The position numbers were made by a program, and so were the translations under genes. A stretch of DNA of 64,000 nt, taken from the NCBI GenBank assembly GCA_021904315.1, contig CM038924.1, positions 12,884,026 to 12,948,025 on the forward strand, given 5' to 3'. This DNA is from Sphagnum magellanicum (lineage: Eukaryota > Streptophyta > Sphagnopsida > Sphagnales > Sphagnaceae). Each line of letters starts with the position of its first letter. Positions within the stretch are counted from its first letter, which is position 1. The notes under the pieces were generated by a model, which had not been told where the DNA came from, did no database searches, and saw nothing but the letters and a program-made list of their open reading frames with translations. Below, piece by piece: positions 1 to 11,239 of this stretch.

Positions 1-43
1 TTCTGGCAATGCGAAAGGCTAAAATCGGCAAGCCTCGTGTTTT

Positions 44-399
44 TTTAACGAGTCGTCCCTTGTACCCGCCTTGACACTCGGTAACCGAGCCCAGATGCAG
101 ACGACTGAAGACCGTCGGATTCCAGATCCAACGATACGCGTATGTGACCGAGTCAGCTCAGAGCCAGCGCCGGCGAAGGCAGGCGTCCACGGTTACATGT
201 GGGCAGACATGGTTCTGTGGGCGGTTCTCACTTTCGGGTAACATCGGTACAAAGAACCTTCCGCTTTTTGCGAGTCGTCGCTTGTACCCGCCTTAAAAAT
301 CGGTAAGAAGACCGACGACTGAAGACCGTCGGATTTCGGATCCAACGGTGGGCGCTATGTGACCCAGTCAGCGGAGAGGCAGCGTCGGGGAAAGCCAAC
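44..399. repeat. Diverged direct duplication of about 140 bp
   Basis: Copies at about 44-182 and 263-399 share GAGTCGTC, CTTGTACCCGCCTT, GACTGAAGACCGTCGGAT, ATCCAACG and a terminal (A)GCCAGCGCCGG / GGCAGCGTCGGGG block in the same order. A short piece of the same sequence (AGACCGTCGGACCAT) recurs near 467-481. The duplication lies in the presumed promoter of the CDPK gene. Confidence 0.8.
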
Positions 400-782
400 G
401 AAGAAATTAGGACCAAGTTGAGAAAGGAGCTTCACTAGGGAGAGTGCCGTAGTTCGAATTCCGGCAGACCGTCGGACCATTTGCATCGAAGGAGACGAAG
501 AAGACGAAGCGGCAGAGCAGCACTGCAACGAAAAAACCCAGCCAGTCAGTCGGCGTTGCAGCAACAACAGAGAGGTTTCGTCAAAAAGAGCCGAGGAGCA
601 AGAAGCAACGAAGCCAAGCAGCTTTTGTTTACACGAAGAGTAATGTGCGTTGGAGCTGCAACAACAAGTTTTCGATGCTGCGATAGGTCTCTGTGTGTAG
701 CCTAGCACCAGAGCACCAGACTGACTTACTGACTGGAACTTTTTGGAAGCTGGGGTTTTGTTTCAAAGGCTCAAAACGAAAG

Positions 783-1102
783 GTAAGTGCACACACTCAA
801 TTTTTATACTCTGTTGCTAAACTTTGTGCAACTTTCGGTTCTAGTGCTTCTGAAGGCTTGTTTCTCGACTTTCTTGCTTTTGAAGTGGGCACGGATTGTA
901 GGTCAAGCTGAATAATATAGTTCAGGTATGGTTCTTTTATGACGCAATTTGCTGTTGCTGACCTAGATGAAACTTAGGAGGCAAAGGTGGGGTTTGAAGA
1001 GAGATGAGAACAGCTTGAGGATTAGAGATAAATGAGCGACGCTTGTTTCAGGGGCATTGAGTAAGAGCTGGTATTGCCGTCCTTTTGTAGGTCAATAGCA
1101 GG
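783..1102 (+). other. Putative 5' UTR intron of the CDPK gene
   Basis: The donor AAAG/GTAAGTGC begins at 783. Candidate acceptors end at 1090 (CCTTTTGTAG) and 1102 (GTCAATAGCAG). The sequence between is T-rich, like the introns of the two downstream genes. Leader introns are common in plant CDPK genes, but this one is inferred only from splice-site appearance. Confidence 0.4.
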
Positions 1103-1294
1103 ATCCGTCCACCCCCCCAACACCCTCAGCAAAGGTCAGACAAAGACGATAGTCGCTAGGAAGCGGAGGAGGAGGCTGAGTCAACACATCCAGCAAACAC
1201 AACCCCACGGCCTTTCTTGCTGCAATTTTCGAGATCCTTTCAGCGAGAACCCCAAAATCCTGGACTGCAGCAGGGGAAGGAAGATAGTGGAGCG

Positions 1295-2779
1295 ATGAAC
1301 AATTACGGGTCTGAAACGAGGGTTTTGCGAGGCCAGAGCACAACGGCCTCAGTGCTGCAGCGGCATACAGAAAACCTGAGGGACTTGTACATCCTGGGGA
1401 GAAAATTGGGTCAAGGTCAGTTTGGGGTGACTTACCATTGTACTGAGAAAGCCACTGGATTGCAATTTGCATGTAAATCAATTGCCAAAAGGAAGCTTAT
1501 ATCTCCAGAAGATGTGGAGGATGTGCGTCGAGAGATTCACATCATGCACCATCTTTCCGGGCATCCTAATATTGTCACCATCAAGGGGGCTTATGAGGAT
1601 GCAACTTCAGTGCATCTAGTAATGGAGCTTTGTGCCGGGGGGGAGCTTTTTGACCGGATCATCCAAAGAGGCCATTATTCTGAAGCCAAAGCTGCAGAGT
1701 TGACACGTACTATAGTCGGTGTTGTTGAGACATGTCACTCTCTTGGAGTTATGCACAGGGATTTGAAGCCAGAGAACTTTCTGTTGGCCAACCAGAGAGA
1801 GGATGCACCTCTTAAGACGACAGATTTTGGGTTATCTGTGTTTTTCAAACCTGGTGATATCTTCACAGATGTGGTGGGAAGTCCATACTATGTTGCACCT
1901 GAGGTGTTGCGAAGACACTATGGCCCAGAAGCAGATGTCTGGAGTGCAGGAGTTATTCTTTACATCCTCCTTAGTGGAGTTCCTCCTTTCTGGGCAGAGA
2001 CAGAACAGGGAATTTTCGAGCAGGTTCTGAAAAGTGAGCTTGACTTTGTTTCAGATCCGTGGCCAAAGATTTCAGATGATGCAAAAGACCTGATCCAGAA
2101 AATGTTGAACCCACATGTTGAAAGTAGGTTGAAAGCTCATCAAGTGTTATGTCATCCTTGGATTCGGGAAGAGGGAGTGGCCTCAGACCGACCCATAGAT
2201 CCTGCGGTACAGTCTAGGCTCAAGCAGTTCTCTGCTATGAACAAGTTGAAGAAGATTGCCATCCGCGTGATTGCAGAATCGTTGTCTGAGGAAGAAATTG
2301 CAGGATTGAAGGAGATGTTTAAAATGATGGACACAGATGGCTCAGGTGCAATCAGTTTTGAGGAACTGAAAGAAGGTTTGAAGAGAGTAGGTTCAAATCT
2401 CAAGGAGGCAGATGTTCGTGAGCTGATGGATGCTGCAGATGTTGACCATAATGGAACTATAGATTATGGAGAGTTTTTAGCTGCAACTCTGAATCTCAAC
2501 AAGATTGAAAGGGAGGAAAATCTGTATGCAGCATTTTCATATCTGGACAAGGACAAGAGTGGGTACCTCACAAAGGATGAGCTGCAAGCTGCAATCACAG
2601 ATTTCCATATGGGAGACATCTCAATTGATGAGATGATTCGTGAAGTTGACCAGGACAATGATGGGCGCATTGATTACAATGAGTTTGTTACCATGATGCG
2701 CAAGGGCAATGGTGGTGTTGGCCGCACTGCCCTCCGCAGTAACTTGAGTTTCGGCCTGTCAGACACTAATGCAGCCTAG
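1295..2779 (+). CDS. Calcium-dependent protein kinase, CPK4/11/12-like, intronless CDS
   Basis: The product is a 494-residue Ser/Thr kinase fused to its own calmodulin-like domain, which couples calcium signals to phosphorylation in the cytosol and nucleus. The kinase domain spans about residues 32-290: glycine loop GQGQFG (39-44), ATP-binding K61, catalytic HRD (154-156) with N161, DFG (177-179) and APE (201-203). The pseudosubstrate/junction region is about 296-330 ([14 protein letters not shown]). Four canonical EF-hands start at D346, D382, D418 and D452. The start is the first in-frame ATG; the frame stays open upstream without another ATG. The N-terminus is MNNYG, not MG, so no myristoylation site, as in the CPK4/11/12 subgroup. 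Angiosperm CDPKs of this group usually have several introns; here the coding frame is unbroken, suggesting intron loss or retroposition. No defect is seen, so it is probably functional. Confidence 0.97.
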   Translation: MNNYGSETRVLRGQSTTASVLQRHTENLRDLYILGRKLGQGQFGVTYHCTEKATGLQFACKSIAKRKLISPEDVEDVRREIHIMHHLSGHPNIVTIKGAYEDATSVHLVMELCAGGELFDRIIQRGHYSEAKAAELTRTIVGVVETCHSLGVMHRDLKPENFLLANQREDAPLKTTDFGLSVFFKPGDIFTDVVGSPYYVAPEVLRRHYGPEADVWSAGVILYILLSGVPPFWAETEQGIFEQVLKSELDFVSDPWPKISDDAKDLIQKMLNPHVESRLKAHQVLCHPWIREEGVASDRPIDPAVQSRLKQFSAMNKLKKIAIRVIAESLSEEEIAGLKEMFKMMDTDGSGAISFEELKEGLKRVGSNLKEADVRELMDAADVDHNGTIDYGEFLAATLNLNKIEREENLYAAFSYLDKDKSGYLTKDELQAAITDFHMGDISIDEMIREVDQDNDGRIDYNEFVTMMRKGNGGVGRTALRSNLSFGLSDTNAA

Positions 2780-5700
2780 ACTGACCATTAATCATTCCTT
2801 CTGGAAGTTTCGTTCTTGGTTTTATTTCACTGGGTTGTTTCAGCTTGATGTCACTAACCCAGTACACCATTATTGGAAATGGGACAGGAGTAGGCGGTTA
2901 TGAAAACTTCAGGTTGGAAAGCCTCAGTTTGTTCCATCTTGTTCAACAGAAGAGATGGCATGGATGTGCTTGTCTGTGTCTCATCTCTTGTGGACTTTCC
3001 TTTGCCTGTGGAATATATACATGTGGAATATTTTGTCACCAGTAGGTAATCTTCACTGCTCCTCTCCATATATGTGTACAGCATTATCAGATTCTTTTTT
3101 ATATGAGAATATGTGCTAATGGGCTCCAACCCATTAGCATGTTGTCTCAAAGCTTTTCCTGCTATCAAGTAACCATGACCAAACGCTCAATACTTGATGA
3201 TCAAATATGTGTGAGCTTGCTGATCATGGTTTTAGCAGACCTGTAGGTTTTGAAATCAGATGTGCTTCTGGTCCTGGAGACAAGTTTTCTGCTCCAGCTT
3301 AATCTGTTGCAATTGGTGTTTAAATACACAAGTAGATGTTCATGATTATTGCAAGTTAGACTTCCAAGGTGGATTGCTTGAAGTTTTCCTTCAATTTCAG
3401 CAGTTTTTATGTCTTAGTATGTGCTTAGTGTTCAAAACTCCCCCTTGTTGCAGTTTTGGGTTTCTACCCTTGGTTTAATGGATCTGGTCCCTGAAAATTG
3501 AACATCTGGTGGTGAGAAGGTGAAGAACATTTATGCCTGGTTTTGTTCAAGTTCATTCTTCTTCAGTGTTTGTGAGCTTTCCAACTTTCTATGAGCCTCT
3601 TTTGGTCAGGGACAGAGTCCTAGTTTGTGTTAGGACACTTGAATGCCTTGTCATGGGTGACTCTCTGCAAGTGTTGCCAATGTGAGCTCTGCATTGTAAG
3701 GAGCAATGCCCTTTTTTGGATTCCCTATTGCTTAGGAGCAGCCCTCCTTTGAAATGGTGGTTTCTTGATTCCCCTAAGCTTCAATGAGTTCCTTGTACCT
3801 CAAATGATGAGACAAATTGGTCTGCTGAAGAAAAATTAGAAGGAATGATTTCTGTTTGGCATTTCTGCCTTCAGAATCTTCAAAATGATCATTTCAAAAG
3901 TCTCCTAATCCTAAGTGGAGAGCTTTTCCAAGCCTGCTTAAGCCTCTAAAGTTCTTGCTCTCAGAATTTTTCCATCTCATCTCACTGCCTTTCTGTACTT
4001 CCTCCTTTCTTATTTTGGGTTTTTCCATTTCTTGCCTTTCTCTATCTCTTTTTTCTTGTGTCCCTTGGATTTTTTGGTCCTCATTCTGCTCTTGCAGGTT
4101 TGAATAAGACAGCCAGCAATATGGTTGAATTTTCCTGTTACTTTGGGTTTTCTAACAAAAACTCAGTACAGTGTTTGATGCTTGACAGTAACCTCCAGCC
4201 ATTGCTTGGAATTCATGTAGTGAGTGGGGATGTTATTGTCGGTGGTGAATCCCATACATGTTGCTTTGAAGGTCCCTGAACATTGGTATGATCATCCCTG
4301 TCATTGAAATCCACTCCCAAACTTTGATTTTGGTCTCATTTCTCTTTCTTTAGGGTTGGGCTTCCTTTATTTCCTGCTTGCTGATTTGGGGTTGCTATGT
4401 TGTCAGATCTGAAATTATCAATAACCTTTTTATCAGGTCATCTCTCGATTTTGTTCAGCTTGACAGAATTGTAGGTATTCAGAAACTCTCAGTACTTATG
4501 AAGACACTTTCTTGATTTCCTTGGTCAAGGTTTGAGACTTTTTGCTTGAGCCACAATAGTTTCTCAAAATTTGAGTTGTGAAATCTATGAATGTTCTTGC
4601 AGAATCAGTTACTATTTCCAGAGTGTCTTTGAGCTTTCATGTAAGCTTTAGACCCCTTTTTTTTTGCATTTTATATTTTCTTTCATCACCAGATATGATC
4701 TCTATAAGCTCCATGGTTGTGGTAGTGGACATTTTGATTGGTTTTTTCTGATCAATTCCCACTTCTCTAATTTTCAAATGCAGTGTCTCAACAGGCTTAG
4801 AAGGTTTAGGCAAAAGCACCTGGTAACCTATCTCCCATCTTAGATATTGTTGTGATTTACGCTATCTCTCATTTTTGTTCCACTAAGATGGTCTATGTTT
4901 GTCAAACCTATAAATCAGCCTTCAAGAGATTCTAATAACATATAGAAGGAACCAATACATTTAAGCTTGCTTGAGTCTAAACCTTTGTATGATGTCATTG
5001 CCAAAGAGGTTTCTCATTCCTCTAGGGTTTTTTGTATTGAAAAACCTGTTTGAGGTTTTATAGGTCCTAAGGAGCAAATGCAGTAGAAGTTTTGCATCTT
5101 GCTACCACTCCAGTTAAAAGAAAAATTGTCAGTAGGAGCTGATGGAGTCAGTAGGATGCAACGGTACGCAGTCTTGCTATTTAAGGTCCCTGAACATATT
5201 GCCTCTTGGTAAGCTTTTGGCTTTCAGTTGCTTTGCAAATGCTCTGTGCCTTCTAGTGATCATTTTCTTTTGTTCAAATAAGAATGTTATGTTGTTCTAG
5301 GGTAGGGTTTCTACACTTCACTTGCTGATTTATTGCAACTATATTGTCAGATCTGAAATCTCTACAATTGGTTTCACCCTTGTTGTTGAGGTTCTCTGGG
5401 ATTAGATTTTCTCTTTTCCATGGAGGTTATTTCATTGCTGTAATGTTGTCAGACCTGAAATCTCTATTTTGTAAAATCTAGGGTTGGGTTTTTCTCTTTT
5501 TGCCACTTGCTGATTTGTTACTGTTACTTTGTCAAATATGAAAGCTTGATGGTTTAAATTCATGTTGTTTTGTTTTTTTCTGTTCTTTAATTTTGGACTC
5601 ACTTTCTTTTTTGACTTCCTCACTTGTTTTCAAGAATTGTTGAAGCACCTCTCAAACTTATTCAGTTTAGCCAAGTATGAAGGCATTCTCAGTTCTTACA

Positions 5701-5870
5701 AAGCTATATTATTCATCTGCTCTTCATGTTCTCATGCCTTCTGAGCCTTTTTGAAAAAAAAACAGAGAAGCTGATGATGTTTCTTTGGCTTTGGGGCGTA
5801 CTGAAACCTTTATGTGGTGAACAATATTTGTGTCTAGTGGGCTTAATAATGTTTCAGATTTTTTACTTTG
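2780..5870. other. CDPK 3' region and intergenic DNA, no further gene seen
   Basis: The 3' UTR of the kinase gene must lie in the first few hundred bases; no decisive poly(A) signal was chosen. The rest is T-rich DNA without a recognisable protein. Between 4350 and 5546 a motif of about 70 bp recurs in diverged form (see the repeat entry). Short open frames such as 4058-4279 show no known family. Confidence 0.6.
4350..5546 (+). repeat. Dispersed four-copy degenerate repeat
   Basis: Related segments lie at about 4350-4420, 5298-5366, 5420-5467 and 5479-5546. The shared order is TAGGGTTGGG, pyrimidine-rich stretch, CACTTGCTGATTT, then TTGTCAGATCTGAAAT. The third copy has only the second half. 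Spacing is irregular, so this is a decayed repeat, not a clean satellite. Confidence 0.65.
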
Positions 5871-5879
5871 CAGGCCTCA

Positions 5880-6240
5880 ATGACATTTGAGGGCTTTGAT
5901 CCATCGTTTATGAGCACCTCCACTCTTAACACAGCATTCATCCCATTATCACACAAATGGTGGCTGATGTCAAGGTGTAGGAAAGCAACACATGCTGTGT
6001 GATGGGCATCTCAAAAAGATATAATTACTTCTACATAGCTTGCATATGGAATGGTAAGTGATGCCATGGACGAGTATTATTTTCTAAGAGAAAGCACTAC
6101 AATGTTGATCAACTTGAAGCGATTTGTGAAGGCCATGAAAGGGGTGGGTAAAAATACTTGCAATTGCCCACAAGAATCAATTTGGAGAAGGAAAAGTATA
6201 TAAATTCTGACATGGGTTTTCCAAGGATGGTTGCATCCTC
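5880..6240 (+). pseudogene. PIF/Harbinger-type transposase remnant
   Basis: The frame at 6042-6149 reads AYGMVSDAMDEYYFLRES followed by TTM...LKRFVKAMKG. This matches the conserved DEY...ES segment of plant PIF/Harbinger transposases (DDE_Tnp_4 family). A second block, MGFPRMVAS at 6212-6238, corresponds to the GFPGM segment that precedes the first catalytic Asp. The spacing between blocks is shorter than usual, and in-frame stops occur upstream. The similarity ends abruptly at about 6240, before the catalytic residues, where the sequence CACTACTAGAAAAA begins. This is a dead fragment of a DNA transposon. Confidence 0.75.
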
Positions 6241-6386
6241 AAATTATTTGCACTACTAGAAAAATTGTTCCATCATTTGGTCCTCGTGAGATCATTCCTC
6301 TTATAGTTGAAGAAGCACTTGACGTAGAAGGATATTTTTTTGGTATGTTATGAAATAATTTAAAATATTTTATGTATATTCTAGAG

Positions 6387-7240
6387 TTTAGACCAATGTT
6401 GTGCATGTAATTGGTTTGGTATTTACGCTCCGTGTAAGTGTCTAATATTCATTTATATTCATGTAAGTGTAAAATCATGTAAATTTATTTTATGCCATGT
6501 AAAACAGTGTAAGTGTAAAAATCAATATATTTATATGATTTTACACGGCTATGTAAAACAATGTAAGTGTAAAACAATGTAATTTTTTTGGGGGAAGGGA
6601 GAATTTCATTTTTTTTTGGTGATAGCCCAATCAAATGGCCCATTGCAAAGAAAAACCCATCAAAACATTCTCCCACAATTAATTAATATGGATTTTTAAT
6701 CAGGTATGGTCATTAAAGGTGTATAATAAAAATATAATCGAGTTATCTGTAAAATTAAAAATATACAACATCAAAACACTGAGTTTGGTCATTAATAGGG
6801 TGAATTTTTTTTTAAACCTTTAAAAAAAATACATTACCGTTGAAGGGGGGGGGGGGGGGGGGGACTCAGAAAACCATCAATTTTTGTGATAAACTGAATT
6901 TCACCTTTTCTTTCATTTTTCCTAAGTGCCTCCACTGCTACTACATATATTTTCATTGCTCCTACCTGTACAGCTACTCTTGAACCTTATGCATTAAATG
7001 CTGAGTTTCAGCACTTTATGGATACATTGAAAGACAGGTTTGAGGGTGAAAGGAGGCCCAACGTCAGGGTTATTTTATGAATAACCTTAGTATATACACT
7101 TACACGCCCCCAACAACATTTACATGGGGCCGTGTAAGTGTAAGAACCTTGGATGTGTAGTGTAAATGATTTATGTTTACATGGGATTTACATGACATAT
7201 ATACAGCTATTGAAATTTACATGCACAACATTAGTCTAGA
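6387..7240. mobile_element. 854-bp non-autonomous TIR element with subterminal repeats
   Basis: The left end at 6387-6410 and the reverse complement of the right end at 7217-7240 agree at 22 of 24 bases around AATGTTGTGCATGTAA. Just inside the ends lie several copies of TGTAAGTGTAAA and its reverse complement, as in hAT- or CACTA-type non-autonomous elements. The interior holds a run of about 20 G (6845-6863) and, at 6957-7080, an open frame reading APTCTATLEPYALNAEF onward with no known match, perhaps a captured gene piece. Target-site duplications could not be decided because both flanks are AT-rich. Confidence 0.7.
6845..6863. repeat. Poly(G) tract
   Basis: An almost pure run of about 19-20 G lies inside the 854-bp TIR element. 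It could form a G-quadruplex or slip during replication; its exact length is prone to sequencing error. Confidence 0.95.
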
Positions 7241-9382
7241 CATATTTTTAAATATATTAACTATATCTTCATAATGAATTATAGACACCATATTTATACT
7301 TAAATAAATTATAAATTTTACTTTTTTCAATAAGTTACACTTTTTTTTTTTAAACATCATTTGGAATAAAATGGAAATGTTTTTTCAAACATTTAGTACA
7401 AGTAATTTTCTAACAAAAAGAATCATGTTTCAATCATTCTAAAATTAACGCATATTTAATTAATTTAGGATTTTATTCAACCTAATGGATGGTATGAACT
7501 TCACTTGGTGGCCACTTGATTTAACAAAAGTAAATTTTTTATATTCAAGTAAAAACAACAATCATTCAAAAATATAACATCCATGTAGACATTTTGTCTC
7601 AGCAAAATTCATACTAATTCTTTTATGCAACATTTAGAAGCATTGTTTTTAATACATTGAGAGACAACAAGCCAATCCCACAACAATAACATTGTCAATG
7701 GATGCATCCAATCTTGTTCATATTGTAACAAATATAATAGTATGCTAGTTTTAAAATTAATATACTAATGTGATGAAAAGAGTATTTTGCCCACCAAGTG
7801 AAACTTATAAGTTATTCATTATCAAGGTTCGAAATCAATGCTCCTATTCATGAAAAAGAAAATTTTTATATACTAAATTAAAAGAACTTGGCGCAACATG
7901 TGCCAATTCGTCAATGGCATTAATGTCTATGGATTCAAAATCGTTGCTCATACTATAATAAAATCAATAATTATATTTGACAACTCTATGCCATGAAAGA
8001 AAAAAGCAAACATTGGTGGCCACTAGGGATTAAGGTCAAGGTCCTCAAAAAAAATTATTGATAGCCAGTATCCAAGAATATATAGAAACATTTTTTTGCA
8101 ATAAACAACTTTTTTAATAATTTTCAAACTTTATGCCATGAAAGAAAAAGGCAAACATCCAAGTGGCCACCAAGGATGAAGGTTTACATGTAACAAAAAA
8201 ATCATTGACCACGACTATCTAAGAATATAGACATATAATTTTTTATGATCAAAACATTGCTTTAAAATATGCCACATTAAACACAAAAGAACCCAAAAAT
8301 TTAAAAAAATTTAATAAATTTGGACTTAATGCCATGAAAGCAAAAAAACAAACACTTGGTGACCACTAGGGATTAGGTCTAAGGTGCAACAACAATGATC
8401 ATTGATTATGACTATTAACAATGTACACAAAATTATTTACAATGAACAAATTGATTAAACAATACATCTCATCGAACACAAAAACATAACAAATATGTGT
8501 TTCATTAACAATATTTCTCCCACCATTGACAAAGATAAACTTAAAAAAGACAACCAAGACAATTTGAACTCTATCTATTATTCCTCTAATTATTGGCCAC
8601 CAAATGGTACATAAAATAAAAAATATTGATAATGAAGCCATTAAACACAAGGAGAAAATTAATTCTTTGAGTTTTAAAAAAAAGCCACCATCCCTATCTA
8701 GCAATGACTACACTAACAAGTATAGATCTAAAAATGGTGCTCATAATAAAAACATTTTTTAGTAGTTTAAAATCTTATATACCATTTCTCCTTGTGCCCA
8801 CCAATTGCAACAAAATAGATTATTGGTTTGAAAAGCAAAAAATGAAAGGTCCAAATTTTAGCTTCACCTACAAACACAAGTATAAAAAATTCACACATTT
8901 AAAAACACCAATGCCACCAATGAATAAAAATCAATAGATTGTTACTAATTATAAATACTCAAAAAACTTTATGAATTATTTGCTGTATAATTAAATTCAT
9001 TAAGTAATACAATTCGTGAATAACAAAAATTAACATTAAAAACATTTAGTGCAATAAATTAAATGACAAAATAGACATCGAGAAGAACCAATATTTTATG
9101 AAGGTCACCAACATACTTCAAAAATTATTGAATGCATTAGCAACCTCAAGTGCAAAACTACATACAACTACCAATGCTTCCAATTTTTTTATTTCCTACC
9201 CATATTTTTATTTCAAATAAGATTTGCTTTGGATTTTGTTTTTGGAATTGTTGTTTGGATATAACTTGAATGGTAGAACATAAAGGCTATGATAGGTAAG
9301 CTATTTGGTGAAGTGAACAAAATCACAAAAATTTTAACATCAAAAAATTGAAAAAAAAACACCTAGGAATCTATGGTGTTTT
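7241..9382. other. AT-rich intergenic DNA with degenerate tandem repeats
   Basis: No gene is recognisable. Three diverged units containing ATGCCATGAAAG, then AAAGCAAACA, GTGGCCACTAGGGATTA and ATTGATTATGACTAT-like blocks start near 7988, 8133 and 8329 (spacing about 145 and 196 bp). They look like a decayed tandem repeat. The open frames here (for example 8399-8704 and 8704-8937) are AT-driven and match no family. Confidence 0.55.
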
Positions 9383-9870
9383 CAAATTTTTGAGGTAGAT
9401 GGATCACTCATAATTCACAAGAAGACTTAGCCAAATTTGGCTAGAGGTTAATGAGAAAAGTAGAATAAAATTCCAACCCCAATATATATTGGCCACATAC
9501 AAAAACCTATGGTCTAAATATGACAAGTTCGTTTTTTCCTCGCCAAATATGGCGACTTAGGCCTTCTTTTCCAAAAAAATTCCTTTGGACATGTTGTCAC
9601 CCCATTTTTTTTTGTGGCCAAGTGGGGTAAATTCACCACAAAAAGAAAACCCTGCCTACAACATTATGGGTGAGGTTCTTTATTTTCAAATGTGTGTGGT
9701 AGGGTGGGTTGGCCATCACCCACAATAGGATTTAACCAAATTTCAGCTACATTTTAGAGAGGAAATTAGAAAAATTTAGAATTCCTGTTATGTATTGGTG
9801 ACATGCTAGAATGTATAGTCTTAACATGGCAATTTCAATTATTTTCCTTGAAATATGGCGACTTTGGGTT
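9383..9870 (+). mobile_element. Left-end copies of the TAGCCAAATTTGGCTA repeat family
   Basis: Positions 9383-9570 match the left end of the better-preserved copy at 37330, including the perfect 16-bp palindrome TAGCCAAATTTGGCTA at 9428-9443, the CAAATTTTTGAGGTAG start and a later CCAAATATGGCGACTT block. A second partial copy in the same orientation follows at about 9720-9870 (TAGAGAGGAAATTAG ... ATATGGCGACTTT). No matching right end was found, so this is an incomplete or nested insertion. Confidence 0.6.
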
Positions 9871-10243
9871 ATTTTTTCCAAAAAATATCTCTCTTGCAAA
9901 AAATAAGGGGTGTCAGGGGAGATGTTATTTGAGCAACTCCTCCAGCGCTCAGAATGCGACTGTGCAAATTAAAATTGCATGAAGAAAAGTCCAAACATGC
10001 TAGTTTGGGTAAGCAAAAATGGTTTTGGCCCATTATTTTAGCAAAGTTTGCTGGGGCTGGTGAAAGGCATAGCAAAGCCAAACACATTTTAACGAAGAGT
10101 ATAGTAATTATGACCTCTCTTGACTGTTGCTCCCTATTTCTGATTGGCCAATTGTAATTTGATTAATTAAATTGTTTTTGTTATTTATAGTTTCCCACCT
10201 ATTTCCTAGTTTTACTTATCTTTATTATTGTTTTTGGAATAAA
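9871..10243. other. Short intergenic stretch, nothing recognised
   Basis: Moderate GC with two overlapping short frames on opposite strands (about 9869-10087 and 9954-10157) and no protein family I recognise. It separates the palindrome-family copies from the copia fossil. Confidence 0.5.
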
Positions 10244-10639
10244 TGGAAAGAAATCCATTGCCCAAAAGAATATAAAACAAACCGGTGAGAGAATAGAGAT
10301 GATAAAAACATTGGTTTTTACCACGAGCTCTCCACCCAACCTTAGGATCACATAGATGCTGCTATACACCTGCAATCTACCCCCAAGCTTTTGCCTAATT
10401 TAAATAGGAGACGAACTCCCTCATGCAAATGTATCTTGTTACCTACCTTAGAAGGCACATGGACACGACCATCATCTCATGCATTTCTCACTAAACTTAA
10501 CTAAAGATATTTAGATAAACTTACTTAACAAATCTCATAGTCCCAAAAATATATGCATGTAATAGTACAAATATCTAAAGTCACTATAACTTGGTAAAAA
10601 TAAATAAAGTAACTTTGGTAGGAGGTTGATATCCAACAC
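10244..10639 (-). repeat. Downstream LTR of the copia fossil
   Basis: This LTR pairs with 15979-16285; both contain ACGAGCTCTCCACCCAACCTTA and CCCAAGCTTTTGCCTAA-like blocks. On the element strand it begins TGTTGGATATC directly after the polypurine tract (GTGGGGG), as expected for copia LTRs. It appears longer at its outer edge than its partner. Confidence 0.85.
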
Positions 10640-11239
10640 CCCCACAAAATGAACTATGAAATTACACACTTAATCACACCCATCAAGTGTTAAATATTCA
10701 TGCTTGTCAGCAAAAAGTCCCTTGAACAAAATATCTACAACCATATTCTCCGTGTTGCAATATACCAACTTAACAAAGCTTTTTTCAATCTTCTTTCACA
10801 TCAAAAGCTATTAATCTCAATATGCTTTGTGTGAACATGAAAGACTTGGTTCTTTGATAAAGATATACATTTGGATTGTTATCATATATGATAAGGGATT
10901 TCATTTGTGGAACACCAATAGTCCCAAAAAGTGATGAAAGCCACATTGCTTGCCTTGTTGCTTTTGAAGTTGCCACATACTCAACTTTTGCTAATGACAT
11001 AACAATAGACGTTTATTTCTTATTATTCCAATTGATAACACCATTTCCTAATAAAAAATTTAACCTAGTGTGGATTTGTGATCATCCATATTACCAACCC
11101 AATGTGCATCACAATAGGCACACATTTGTGTGCTTCCATAAATAATACCATAATCCCCAATATTGGGACACTAGCTTTTGTAAACATTCTTTTCAAAATG
11201 CACTTGGTCCATATTGTTTCAATTCCTTGGTTATGATAA

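Larger units (their letters stand above)
1..1294 (+). promoter_or_regulatory. CDPK upstream region and 5' leader
   Basis: This stretch is clearly GC-richer than the rest of the window and leads into the kinase start codon. It contains a diverged direct duplication (44-182 and 263-399), a purine-rich GAAGAC-type tract around 480-520, and a good donor-like site (AAAG/GTAAGT at 783) followed by acceptor-like sites at about 1090 and 1102 (TTTTGTAG, AATAGCAG). I infer a leader intron of roughly 310-320 bp in the 5' UTR. Open frames here (for example 481-705, Arg/Gln-rich) look like chance frames in a GC-rich leader and match nothing I know. The transcription start cannot be placed from sequence alone. 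Confidence 0.55.

Noticed and set aside
440-480. TTCGAATTCC resembling a tRNA T-loop
   Set aside because: No acceptor, D or anticodon arms can be formed around it.
481-705. 74-codon Arg/Gln-rich frame upstream of the CDPK
   Set aside because: It lies in the inferred leader, has no family match and its composition reflects GAAGAC/CAACAA-type repeats.
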